The position numbers and the translations under genes are program-made. From Anaerolineae bacterium (lineage in GTDB: Bacteria; Chloroflexota; Anaerolineae; B4-G1; SLSP01), in assembly GCA_016927095.1 (NCBI GenBank), contig JAFGNI010000027.1:1-15685 (forward strand): 15,685 nt of DNA. Reading direction: 5' to 3'. How positions within the stretch are numbered: the stretch's first letter is position 1; the number at the start of each line of letters is the position of its first letter. Shown here piece after piece: positions 1 to 7,016 of this stretch. Below the pieces are notes generated by a model. That model did not search any database. It was not told the DNA's origin and saw only the letters and a program-made list of their open reading frames with translations.

Positions 1-1
1 C

Positions 2-616
2 GGCCTGGCCTACGGCCCGTTGGGTGCCACCCACCACAGCATCGAGGATATCGCCTGGATGCGTGCCATCGCGGCCATGACCGTCATCGTCCCAGCAGAC
101 CCCATCGAGACCAAGCAGGCCGCCCGGGTGGCAGCGGCCCTCGACGGCCCTGTCTACCTCCGCATCAGCCGTATGGGCGTTCCTCTCGTGCACAGATCAG
201 ACTACGCCCTTAAGGTCGGCAGGGCCGCACAGCTTCGTGAAGGCAACGACCTAACGCTTATCGCGTGCGGCACGCTGGTAGGTCGAGCGCTGGAGGCAGC
301 TGGACTCTTGGCAGACGAAGGCCTCAATGCCCGCGTCCTCAACATGGCGACGGTGCGACCGATAGACGATGATGCCATTGTGGCTGCTGCGAGGGAGACT
401 GAGGCCATCATCACCGCCGAGGAGCATACGGTGTACGGTGGTCTCGGCAGCGCCGTAGCGGAAGTGGTCACCCAGACCCATCCCGTTCCGATGCGTATCC
501 TTGGGGTGCCGGGGATCTTCGCACCCACTGGTGACGCCGAATTTCTCATGGATTACTTTGGCCTCACCCCGCAGGGGATTGCCAGAGCCGCTCTCGACCT
601 TCTGGGACGAGCCTAG
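2..616 (+). CDS. Transketolase, C-terminal subunit (5' truncated by window edge)
   Basis: This is the 3' part of a split-type transketolase C-terminal subunit: pyrimidine-binding domain followed by the transketolase C-terminal domain. The frame is already open at base 2 and reads GLAYGPLGATHHSIEDIAWMR, the classic conserved stretch of the pyrimidine domain. The TTG at base 20 lies inside this block and cannot be the start, so the real start is outside the window. The visible 204 residues include the C-terminal domain (about residue 75 on, LIACGTLVGRALEAA) and end at TAG. With its N-terminal partner, presumably just upstream, it would transfer two-carbon units between ketose and aldose phosphates using thiamine diphosphate. 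Its proximity to a sugar kinase and an acid-sugar dehydratase suggests pentose or sugar-acid catabolism rather than a Calvin-type role; that is inference. Confidence 0.93.
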   Translation, partial: GLAYGPLGATHHSIEDIAWMRAIAAMTVIVPADPIETKQAARVAAALDGPVYLRISRMGVPLVHRSDYALKVGRAAQLREGNDLTLIACGTLVGRALEAAGLLADEGLNARVLNMATVRPIDDDAIVAAARETEAIITAEEHTVYGGLGSAVAEVVTQTHPVPMRILGVPGIFAPTGDAEFLMDYFGLTPQGIARAALDLLGRA

Positions 617-620
617 CCGC

Positions 621-648
621 TTGCGTCCCCTGCCAATCTCCGTATACT
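621..648 (+). promoter_or_regulatory. Putative sigma-70 promoter of the DUF4013 gene
   Basis: TTGCGT (621-626) and TATACT (643-648) are separated by 16 bases, with about 38 bases from the -10 to the ATG at 687. It lies just after the transketolase stop, so the next gene probably has its own transcript. The -35 resembles those of two other candidate promoters in this window. Confidence 0.5.
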
Positions 649-686
649 GTCAATAGTGCCCACAATCTCATCAGAGGAGAACGGCA

Positions 687-1340
687 ATGGACTTCGGCAA
701 GGCATTCACATTCGTCTTCGACGACCCCGATTGGCTCAAGAAGGTGGCGATCAACGCCCTCATCGGTCTGATTCCCTTGGTTGGTTCCATCTACGTGCTA
801 GGTTGGGGTCTGGAGGTCGCCCGGCGTGTAGCCGCCGGGAGCGCCACCCCGCTGCCTGATGTAGACTTCGGCACCTACCTTGGGCACGGCTTCAAGGCCT
901 TCGTCGTCGCCCTCGTCTACACGCTGCCGATCTGGGTCATCACCATCCCTATCGCGATCGTGGCTGCGGTGGCAGACAGCGCGGGCGTAGAAGGGGATGC
1001 CCTCTACGCACTGCTCACAATCACGAACGTGTGCGGTGGGCTGCTCATCCTCGTCTACGGGTTGGTGATGGGCTTGGCCATTCCCGCAGCTCTCACACGA
1101 ACGGTGGTCCACGGCTCGATTGGCGCGGGTCTACAAGTCAAGTCCGTCGTCGCGATGGTCAAGGCCGCGCCGGGCGCCTACCTGCTGACTCTCGTGGGCA
1201 CCTTCGTTGCAGGCATGCTCGCGGCTCTGGTGGGCACCCTGGCCTGCGGCGTCGGCCTCTTCTTCACTGCAGCCTACCAGCAGCTTGTGACAGGCCACTT
1301 CTACGGTCAGGCCTACGTGCAGAGCGCGGCGCGTCGCTGA
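687..1340 (+). CDS. DUF4013 domain membrane protein
   Basis: A 217-residue integral membrane protein. The N-terminus (MDFGKAFTFVFDDPDWLKK) and the following hydrophobic segment ending in IPLVGSIYVLGWGLEVARR are typical of DUF4013, a family of unknown function. Several hydrophobic stretches follow (roughly residues 24-45, 70-95, 110-135, 165-195), consistent with four or more membrane segments. The ATG at 687 is preceded by AGAGGAGA about seven bases upstream, which fixes the start. An overlapping ORF in another frame from 656 lacks this signal and is a shadow. The gene is flanked by its own promoter and a strong hairpin (1413-1447), so it is probably monocistronic and unrelated to the sugar genes on either side. 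No biochemical role can be assigned. Confidence 0.85.
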   Translation: MDFGKAFTFVFDDPDWLKKVAINALIGLIPLVGSIYVLGWGLEVARRVAAGSATPLPDVDFGTYLGHGFKAFVVALVYTLPIWVITIPIAIVAAVADSAGVEGDALYALLTITNVCGGLLILVYGLVMGLAIPAALTRTVVHGSIGAGLQVKSVVAMVKAAPGAYLLTLVGTFVAGMLAALVGTLACGVGLFFTAAYQQLVTGHFYGQAYVQSAARR

Positions 1341-1412
1341 TCCGCCAGGCTGTGAATCCCGCTGCGCGAACTCCAGTTGGGGTCGCGCAGTCCAAGGGTG
1401 TTCTTGAGCCGC

Positions 1413-1447
1413 AAGGCGCCAAGGCGGGACGCCCCGCCATGGCGCTT
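1413..1447 (+). terminator. Strong GC-rich hairpin between DUF4013 and the FGGY kinase
   Basis: The left arm (1413-1428) pairs with the right arm (1433-1447) around a four-base ACGC loop, with one mismatch and one bulged base. There is no T-tract, so it is not a textbook intrinsic terminator. It could terminate the DUF4013 transcript, sit in the leader of the kinase 23 bases before its GTG start, or be a dispersed palindromic repeat: the segment from about 1402 (TTGAGCCGCAAGGCGCCAAG) resembles common intergenic palindromes. Confidence 0.5.
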
Positions 1448-1470
1448 CTCCCAACCCATGGAGGCAGGGC

Positions 1471-3036
1471 GTGACCGGCTATGTCTTGGCGGTTGACCAG
1501 GGCACGACCAACACCAAGGCGTTGCTCGTCGATCCCGGCGGCGCCATCGTTGGGCAAGGTGCTGTGCCAACGCCCGTCCACTACCCAAGGCGCGGCTGGG
1601 TGGAGCAAGACCCCTTGGAGATCTGGCGCTGTAGCCTGGAGGCTATCGCGCAGTGCCTTGCAGATGCCAACCTGCCGGCCCAGGACATCGCAGCCATCGG
1701 CATTGCCAACCAGCGCGAGACCGCACTGCTCTGGGATCGGAGGACCGGCCAGCCTGTGGGTCCAGCCGTGGTCTGGCAATGCAGGCGCAGCGGTGCCTTC
1801 TGCCGGCAGCTCAAGGAGGCCGGACACGAGCCGCTTCTCAGGCATCGCACGGGGCTGCAGGTCGACCCGATGTTCTCCGGAAGCAAGATCCGCTGGCTTC
1901 TCGACCACGCCGACGACGGCAGCGCCCGCGCGACCGCAGGCGAATTGTGCGCCGGCAACGTCGATGCTTGGTTGCTCTGGCACTTCACGGGGGGTCCGGA
2001 CGCTGGTACGCCGGCGCATGCGACGGACGTCACTAACGCCTCACGCACGCAACTCATGGGCCTCAGAAGCCTGGACTGGGATACCGAGGTCCTGGACATC
2101 TTCGGCATTCCGCGAGAAGTGCTTCCCGTGATTCGCCCTTCCAGTACTTATTTCGGCGAGACCGCCGCCGTGTCGCTTCCTGGGGGATCGACCCTCCCCG
2201 ACGGCATCCCAATCGCCAGCATGATCGGAGATTCCCACGCGTCCCTCTACGGACTCGGGGGGTTCCGACCAGGCAGCGTGAAGGCCACCTATGGCACAGG
2301 CACATCGCTGATGACACCGACACAGGACGTCGTGGGGTCTAGCCATGGTCTGTCGTCCACAGTGGCGTGGGCGTTCGGCGACCCTCTCCGACACGGGGCA
2401 CGCTCTCCAACGCGCCCAGACAGGCCACGTCACGTTGTGTACGCCCTTGAAGGCAACATCTACACCACCGGCGGCGGGGTCCAGTATGTCGGAGAACTGC
2501 TCGGACTCCAGCATCCGGCCTCCGACCTTGAGGCCCTGGCACGGACGGTGGCGGACGCCGGCGGCGTGACATTCGTGCCGGCCTTGGTCGGCTTAGGCGC
2601 GCCCTACTGGCAGGACGGTATAAAGGGCACCATCAGCGGATTGACCTTGGGAACCGGTCGCCCCCATCTCGCCCGGGCGGCCCTCGAGGCTATCGCCTTC
2701 CAGGTACGCGATGTCTTCGACGTGATGCAAGCAGACGCCGGCGCCTCCTTGAAGACGCTCCTTGCAGATGGCGGTGCGAGCCGCAACGACATGCTTATGC
2801 AGTTTCAGGCTGATATCCTGGGCTGTCCCGTGGAACGGAGCCGGTCTTCGGAGGTCTCGCCCCTGGGCGCAGCGTATCTGGCGGGCTTGCACGCCGGCGT
2901 CTGGCAGGATGAGGGCGAGATCACGGCGCTGCTGCACCGACGCGACCGTTTCGAGCCGCAGATCGGCGCCGCTCAGCGTGACAAAGCTTACGCACGATGG
3001 CAGCAGGCCGTCCGGCGCACACTGTACGACACCTAG
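1471..3036 (+). CDS. FGGY-family carbohydrate kinase, glycerol-kinase-like
   Basis: A 521-residue ATP-dependent kinase of the FGGY family, closest in feel to glycerol kinase. Visible motifs are the phosphate loop VDQGTTNTK (residues 8-16), NQRET (80-84), VWQCRR (101-106), DVTNASRT (186-193), GDSHASLYG (253-261), GTGTS (275-279), YALEGNI (324-330) and the C-terminal FGGY signature region around LADGGASRNDMLMQFQADIL (431-450). Positions that hold glycerol in E. coli GlpK (as I recall) are changed: the Tyr of DPYFS is Met135, the Gln after the catalytic Asp (Asp254 here) is Ser255, and the Phe of GTGCF is Thr278. The substrate is therefore probably a sugar or polyol other than glycerol. A basic insert of about 15 residues (306-320) precedes YALEG. 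The GTG start follows GGAGGCAGG. It is likely co-transcribed with the dehydratase 99 bases downstream. Confidence 0.88.
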   Translation: MTGYVLAVDQGTTNTKALLVDPGGAIVGQGAVPTPVHYPRRGWVEQDPLEIWRCSLEAIAQCLADANLPAQDIAAIGIANQRETALLWDRRTGQPVGPAVVWQCRRSGAFCRQLKEAGHEPLLRHRTGLQVDPMFSGSKIRWLLDHADDGSARATAGELCAGNVDAWLLWHFTGGPDAGTPAHATDVTNASRTQLMGLRSLDWDTEVLDIFGIPREVLPVIRPSSTYFGETAAVSLPGGSTLPDGIPIASMIGDSHASLYGLGGFRPGSVKATYGTGTSLMTPTQDVVGSSHGLSSTVAWAFGDPLRHGARSPTRPDRPRHVVYALEGNIYTTGGGVQYVGELLGLQHPASDLEALARTVADAGGVTFVPALVGLGAPYWQDGIKGTISGLTLGTGRPHLARAALEAIAFQVRDVFDVMQADAGASLKTLLADGGASRNDMLMQFQADILGCPVERSRSSEVSPLGAAYLAGLHAGVWQDEGEITALLHRRDRFEPQIGAAQRDKAYARWQQAVRRTLYDT

Positions 3037-3135
3037 TTTTGGCCTTGGACCGCCCATCATGCCCCGCACACCCTACCTTGGCCAATCTGACGCAGCCACG
3101 GAGACCAACTTGCTAGACCAGAGAAGGAGTGCATC

Positions 3136-4218
3136 GTGAAGATCACCGGCGTTCGGATCCACCACGTAGAATGGGACCGGGGCCCTTACCATTGGCGGGA
3201 TGAGATCATGCCTTCGGGGGCAACGGCGCGCACGGCGCTGTTGCGCATCCTAACCGATGAAGGCATCGAGGGCTGGTCCACCTATAGCGCGGGTGCAAGC
3301 GTTGACGAGATCAAGTACCAACTCGTTGGCGAGGACCCGCTCAATCGCGAGCGGATATGGCAGAAGTTCTGGCGTAACCTGCGTACCTCCAGCCTCGGCC
3401 TCGCCATCGGCCCGGTCGACTGTGCGCTCTGGGATCTGGCGGGCAAGATGCAGAGTGAGCCGGTTTACAAGCTGGCGGGCGGGATGCGAGACCAGGTGCC
3501 GGCCTATGCCAGCACGGTGACCCTCGACTCCCTACAAGCCTATTTGGAGCTGGCGGAGACCTGCATTGATAGGGGCTACACTGCCATCAAGCTTCATGCC
3601 TGGGGCAGGCTGCAGGAGGACGCCGCACTCTGTCGAGCGCTTCGCGAGAAGGTGGGGGCCGACATCGCGCTGATGTACGATGCCTCCAGTATGTTCAACC
3701 TCTATGAGGACGCCGTCTGGTTTGGCCGGCGCCTCGAGGAACAGGACTTTTACTGGTACGAGGAACCGATGGACCACTTCAACACAACCGCGCTCGCCCG
3801 GCTCGCGCGAGAACTGGACATACCGCTTGCGGTCGCCGAGGCGACGCACGGCGGTCCTTGGGACGCCTTGGCCCAGATCCAGGCCGGTGCGGCCGATATC
3901 ATCCTCACAGGCCCCCTCGATGCCTATAAGGGCGGGCTCACCGGCGTCTTGAAGACGGCCCACATCTGCGAGGGCTTCGGGATGATGTGTGCGATCCATG
4001 GCGGAGCGATTGCCCACCTCCACGCTGCCTGCGCGATCTACAACACCAGGTACTTTGAGCGTCTGGTTCCCGAGACCTACTACTCGCCACCCGGCATCCG
4101 CGATGCCTCAACGGACATCGACAGCCAGGGATTTGCGCGGCACTGGAATACGCCGGGCCTCGGTTACGACATCGACTGGAGTTGGATCAGGTCCCACCAG
4201 ATCAGCGAGGAAAGCTAG
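3136..4218 (+). CDS. Enolase-superfamily dehydratase (mandelate racemase/muconate lactonizing enzyme group)
   Basis: A 360-residue enolase-superfamily enzyme with the usual N-terminal capping domain (about 1-120) and TIM barrel. Expected metal ligands are Asp182 (LMYDASS), Glu209/210 (WYEEP) and Glu235 (AVAEAT). The first catalytic segment reads AIKLHAWG, a Lys152-x-His154 pair instead of the Lys-x-Lys of mandelate racemase. The opposite face has an Asp254 (AADIIL) and His288 (CAIHGG) pair, the dyad typical of the mandelate-racemase subgroup. Such enzymes abstract a proton alpha to a carboxylate, and most in catabolic operons are acid-sugar dehydratases. The particular acid cannot be named. 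The GTG start has AAGGAG (3124-3129) seven bases upstream. It lies behind the kinase, probably in one operon, and ends in a perfect hairpin facing the convergent regulator. Confidence 0.9.
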   Translation: MKITGVRIHHVEWDRGPYHWRDEIMPSGATARTALLRILTDEGIEGWSTYSAGASVDEIKYQLVGEDPLNRERIWQKFWRNLRTSSLGLAIGPVDCALWDLAGKMQSEPVYKLAGGMRDQVPAYASTVTLDSLQAYLELAETCIDRGYTAIKLHAWGRLQEDAALCRALREKVGADIALMYDASSMFNLYEDAVWFGRRLEEQDFYWYEEPMDHFNTTALARLARELDIPLAVAEATHGGPWDALAQIQAGAADIILTGPLDAYKGGLTGVLKTAHICEGFGMMCAIHGGAIAHLHAACAIYNTRYFERLVPETYYSPPGIRDASTDIDSQGFARHWNTPGLGYDIDWSWIRSHQISEES

Positions 4219-4228
4219 CACAGAGGAT

Positions 4229-4256
4229 GCGGCGCGGTCTATGAAGACCGCGCCGC
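4229..4256. terminator. Perfect 12-bp inverted repeat between convergent genes
   Basis: GCGGCGCGGTCT (4229-4240) pairs perfectly with 4245-4256 around an ATGA loop. It lies 10 bases past the dehydratase stop and about 110 bases past the end of the convergent regulator gene. It lacks a T-tract on either strand, but position and stability suit a bidirectional terminator. The rest of the gap up to 4365 shows no further structure. Confidence 0.65.
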
Positions 4257-4365
4257 AAGACTATGCTGCTGGCAGAGCTGAACAGCCAAGAGCCGTCGCC
4301 GGCTGCTCCAAGTTCGTCCTGCTTTCTTCTTAATCCGATCCTCTATCTTCCCACTCCGAAGTGCA

Positions 4366-5856
4366 CTAGACCGCCGTCATCACTACCGAGAGCGCCTGGG
4401 CCGTCTTTCGGATGGCATCCTCGGGATCGGCCCCCTCCCACAGCACGTGCTCGAACATATCCTGCAGGAACCCGGAGACACGGTTGTAGTTCGGGATAAG
4501 CGGGCGATTGCGGACATAGGTCAGCAACGGTACGAGCGCTGACAGCCACGGATGCGCCTCGCTGGCAAAGCGCTGATTCACCGAAACATAAGGCGAGACC
4601 TGGAGGTTTTCCTCACAGAATGTCGCCGACGCGTTGCTCGTGGCCATCAGCTTGAGCAACTCCAGTGCAAGTGCCTGCTCCTCAGACTGCTCAAAGATGA
4701 CCCAACTGGTGCCCCCCAGAGATGCCACCGGCTTCACGTCGAGCGAAGGCCTGGGTAGCGTCACGAAACCCAGATTCTCAGCAGCATCTGCCTCACTGTG
4801 CCAGACCGATTCCTCCTGAATGCGCGGCCACTCGTAGGACCCCCCCAGTGTCATAGGCACGTCGCCCTGTGCGAAGTAGCGCACCAGGTGCCACCAGCGA
4901 CTACGGTAGACATCCTTGGGAAGATAGGCGCGACGATCTAGCGTGATTGTCTGAAGAAAGCGAAGCGCCTCGCAGGCCTGGTCCAGATGCTCCACGAGCA
5001 CGAGGTGACCCTCGCTGTCCACGATATCAGCCCCCGCCATCCACATGAAGGGGAAGAGCAGGTTGACCGTTGCCTCACCCGTGGTCGCGGTGACCGGCAG
5101 CACCACCGAATACCGGTGACCGTAACGAGCCATGGTGTCCGGTAACGCGAAGTGGTCCATCACGGCCAGCCATGACTCCCAAGTCTGCGGCGCTTTCAAG
5201 CCTTCGGCCTCAAACCAGTCCTTTCTGTACCACAGACCCGACATGTCGGCTTGAACTGGGATGCCGTAGAGCTGACCATCAACGATGTTGTTCTTGAGCA
5301 CCGGCGGTTCCAGATCCTGAGCCGTGTTGCCAACCCAGCGAGCATCAAGATCGTTGAGCGGTGTGATATAGCCCTCATTGGCATAGTAGTTCAGCCACAC
5401 GAAGTCCATAGCCGCCAGGTCTGGTGCCTCACCCCGGACTGTGGAGCGCTGAAGCACCTGATGGAACTCATTCCTTGCACACATGCGGATGTCAACATCC
5501 ACCTCGTGCTCCGGGTGTGCCTCGTTCCAAGTCATGACAGCCTGCTCAAGCGAGGCCAACCAGCGGACATCGTAGTGAGCAAGCACCCGCAGCTCAGTTC
5601 GTCGGATGAGCGCCGCTGATGCTTGTGGCGCCACGAAGGATCCGGCACCTGCACGCCGGTAAATGAGTCCCTCCCGCGCCAGATCAGCCATGGCCTGGCG
5701 CACCGGCGCGCGGCTGATACCCAATCGCTCGCACAACTCGGCTTCGGTGGGCAACTGGTCACCCACACGCAGTTCGCCGGTCTCGATCTGCTCCTTGAAG
5801 TGGAGCTTCAGTTGGTAGTAAAGCGGAATCGCGGAATTGCGGTCGATAATAGCCAT
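4366..5856 (-). CDS. GntR winged-helix domain fused to an ABC-type sugar-binding protein (one-component regulator)
   Basis: A 496-residue fusion. Residues 1-75 are a complete GntR-type winged helix: IPLYYQLKLHFKEQIETGEL, then LPTEAELCERLGISRAPVRQA (recognition helix about 47-58) and the wing GLIYRRAGAGSFV. From about 88 to the end it is a family 1 extracellular solute-binding protein fold: RVLAHYDVRWLASLEQAVMTWNEAHPE, DLAAMDFVWLNYYANEGYITPLNDL (146-170), DGQLYGIPVQADMSGLWYRKDWF (193-215), GGTSWVIFEQSEEQALALELLKLM. There is no signal peptide or lipobox and the DNA-binding domain is N-terminal, so the sugar-binding domain must sit in the cytoplasm and presumably senses a carbohydrate. The ATG is preceded by a purine-rich GGGGGA. 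It faces the kinase-dehydratase genes across a hairpin, making them plausible targets. A cytosolic regulator with this sensor, rather than UTRA, FCD or LacI-type, is uncommon. Confidence 0.93.
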   Translation of the reverse strand: MAIIDRNSAIPLYYQLKLHFKEQIETGELRVGDQLPTEAELCERLGISRAPVRQAMADLAREGLIYRRAGAGSFVAPQASAALIRRTELRVLAHYDVRWLASLEQAVMTWNEAHPEHEVDVDIRMCARNEFHQVLQRSTVRGEAPDLAAMDFVWLNYYANEGYITPLNDLDARWVGNTAQDLEPPVLKNNIVDGQLYGIPVQADMSGLWYRKDWFEAEGLKAPQTWESWLAVMDHFALPDTMARYGHRYSVVLPVTATTGEATVNLLFPFMWMAGADIVDSEGHLVLVEHLDQACEALRFLQTITLDRRAYLPKDVYRSRWWHLVRYFAQGDVPMTLGGSYEWPRIQEESVWHSEADAAENLGFVTLPRPSLDVKPVASLGGTSWVIFEQSEEQALALELLKLMATSNASATFCEENLQVSPYVSVNQRFASEAHPWLSALVPLLTYVRNRPLIPNYNRVSGFLQDMFEHVLWEGADPEDAIRKTAQALSVVMTAV

Positions 5857-6143
5857 TGTAGATCCCCCGTCTTAGCTTTCGTGTCGCAGACGCCAGTATT
5901 CTACGACAGACTTCTGGGATACGCAAGTGCTCTTCTGTGTAACAATCGGACAAATGCTGGACACTTACCCAACTGCCAACGCCATTCTAATGGTGATGTG
6001 GTATGCTTCTATCTACAAACGGACGGGAACGCCCGTGGCAGAGAGGTGCTTGCGGATGCGTTCTCTCGGCAACGTGCGTGACTGCGCCCAGGAACAGGCG
6101 CTGACTTGATGAGGGGGCCGGTAGGCTCTAGGAGATACATCAG
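5857..6143. other. Divergent intergenic region between the GntR-SBP gene and the zinc metallopeptidase
   Basis: These 287 bases separate divergent starts. The left side holds the minus-strand promoter described separately. Around 5948-5963 there is a short direct repeat GGACA spaced 11 bases apart, one helical turn, a weak candidate protein-binding site. A small hairpin ACGGG-AACG-CCCGT lies near 6022-6036. A 60-codon open frame (5927-6109) lacks a ribosome-binding site and family resemblance. I could not identify a convincing plus-strand promoter. Confidence 0.5.
5898..5926 (-). promoter_or_regulatory. Putative promoter and operator of the GntR-SBP regulator gene
   Basis: On the minus strand, TTGCGT (5921-5926) is followed after exactly 17 bases by TAGAAT (5898-5903), giving a leader of about 35 bases before the ATG. 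An inverted repeat TGTCG (5882-5886) / CGACA (5904-5908) brackets the -10 and expected start point, a reasonable place for autoregulation by a GntR protein. The repeat is short and unproven. Confidence 0.5.
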
Positions 6144-6842
6144 ATGCTATATGGGTTGAATATGGGCTACTTCATCTATGCGCTCCCCGCGCTGATCCTG
6201 GCACTTGTCGCGCAGGCGTGGGTCAGGGGCGCCTACCAGAAATACCAACGTGTCGCCAATAGCGGGCGCGTCAGTGGCCTCGACGCCGCGCGCCGCATGA
6301 TGGGCGATGTGGGCACACAGTTGCGGATCGAAGGCACACGTGGGACGCTGACCGACCACTACGACCCTCGCAACAACGTTCTGAGGTTATCGGAAGGCGT
6401 CGCGCAACAGCCGTCTGTGGCCTCCCTTGCGATCGTTGCCCACGAGCTAGGACATGCACAGCAGGACGCTAGCGCCTTTGCGTTGCTCAAACTCCGCTCA
6501 GGACTGGTGCCCATGGTCAACTTCACCTCGTGGCTTGGGCCGATCCTTTTCATGGCGGGCATCTTCTTGGGGATCTACGACCTCGCTTGGGTAGGTGTGA
6601 TCTGCTTTGCCGGGGCCGTGATCTTCTCCCTGGTGACGCTTCCTGTCGAACTGGATGCCAGTCGTCGTGGGATGGCCATGCTCAGACGCAACGGATTGCT
6701 GCAGACTGCCGAAGAGCAGCGTGGCGCGCGAACGGTGCTCACAGCGGCTGCGATGACCTATGTGGCGGCCCTGGCACAGTCGCTGTCCACGCTCTTCTAC
6801 TACGGGTCGATTCTCGGGGGAGGACGGCGCCGCCGGAGCTGA
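6144..6842 (+). CDS. Membrane zinc metallopeptidase, YugP / Zn_peptidase_2 family
   Basis: A 232-residue membrane-embedded metallopeptidase. It has an N-terminal hydrophobic segment (about 8-26), the zinc site HELGHAQQ (His100-Glu101-x2-His104) preceded by SLAIVA, two hydrophobic segments (about 130-166), the conserved LPVELDASRRGMAML (166-180) that probably supplies the third metal ligand, and a C-terminal hydrophobic stretch (about 198-224). Order and length match the YugP-like neutral zinc metallopeptidases, widespread in Gram-positive-like lineages and of poorly defined substrate. The ATG at 6144 has AGGAG (6129-6133) ten bases upstream; an internal ATG seven codons later would be further from it. 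It is divergent from the regulator gene and followed by a long inverted repeat, so it is likely a single-gene transcript. Confidence 0.9.
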   Translation: MLYGLNMGYFIYALPALILALVAQAWVRGAYQKYQRVANSGRVSGLDAARRMMGDVGTQLRIEGTRGTLTDHYDPRNNVLRLSEGVAQQPSVASLAIVAHELGHAQQDASAFALLKLRSGLVPMVNFTSWLGPILFMAGIFLGIYDLAWVGVICFAGAVIFSLVTLPVELDASRRGMAMLRRNGLLQTAEEQRGARTVLTAAAMTYVAALAQSLSTLFYYGSILGGGRRRRS

Positions 6843-6850
6843 CAGACGCC

Positions 6851-6940
6851 AGCCGCGGCGAGGGCTATCGCATTTGAACCCCAATAAGGGCTATCTGTGG
6901 CTGACTTGAGGTGATATGCGATAGCCCTGCAGCCGCGGCG
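6851..6940. repeat. Long inverted repeat with embedded direct repeats downstream of the metallopeptidase
   Basis: AGGGCTATCGCAT (6861-6873) is repeated as a perfect reverse complement at 6916-6928, with a 42-base loop. A 10-base direct repeat AGCCGCGGCG flanks both arms (6851-6860 and 6931-6940), each containing the palindrome CCGCGG. A third partial copy, AGGGCTATC, lies in the loop (6887-6895). The element ends three bases before the DarA-like promoter. It may be a terminator of the metallopeptidase, an operator, or a dispersed palindromic element. Confidence 0.7.
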
Positions 6941-6942
6941 GC

Positions 6943-6970
6943 TTGCGCTACGTAGAGCTAAGCCTATAAT
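6943..6970 (+). promoter_or_regulatory. Putative sigma-70 promoter of the DarA-like gene
   Basis: TTGCGC (6943-6948) and a consensus TATAAT (6965-6970) are separated by 16 bases. Transcription would start near 6977, leaving a leader of about 40 bases before the ATG at 7017. This is the best -10 match with a -35 in the window. Confidence 0.65.
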
Positions 6971-7016
6971 CGGTGCCGGAGTCACCTGCACCCTATAGCC
7001 GGGCCGAAGGAGCGCT

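Noticed and set aside
202..549. Minus-strand open frames opposite the transketolase, and similar long antisense frames opposite other genes (e.g. 1264-2019, 13088-13594)
   Set aside because: They are mirror frames of strongly recognisable coding regions in GC-rich DNA, with no family resemblance or ribosome-binding sites.
5927..6109. Possible 60-codon gene in the divergent gap
   Set aside because: No ribosome-binding site, no recognisable family or helix/membrane pattern, and it overlaps the -35 side of the regulator promoter.
6851..7016. Cyclic-di-AMP (ydaO-type) riboswitch ahead of the DarA-like gene
   Set aside because: The consensus promoter at 6943-6970 leaves a leader of only about 40 bases, too short, and the repeat lies upstream of the start point. 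I saw no ydaO core motifs.
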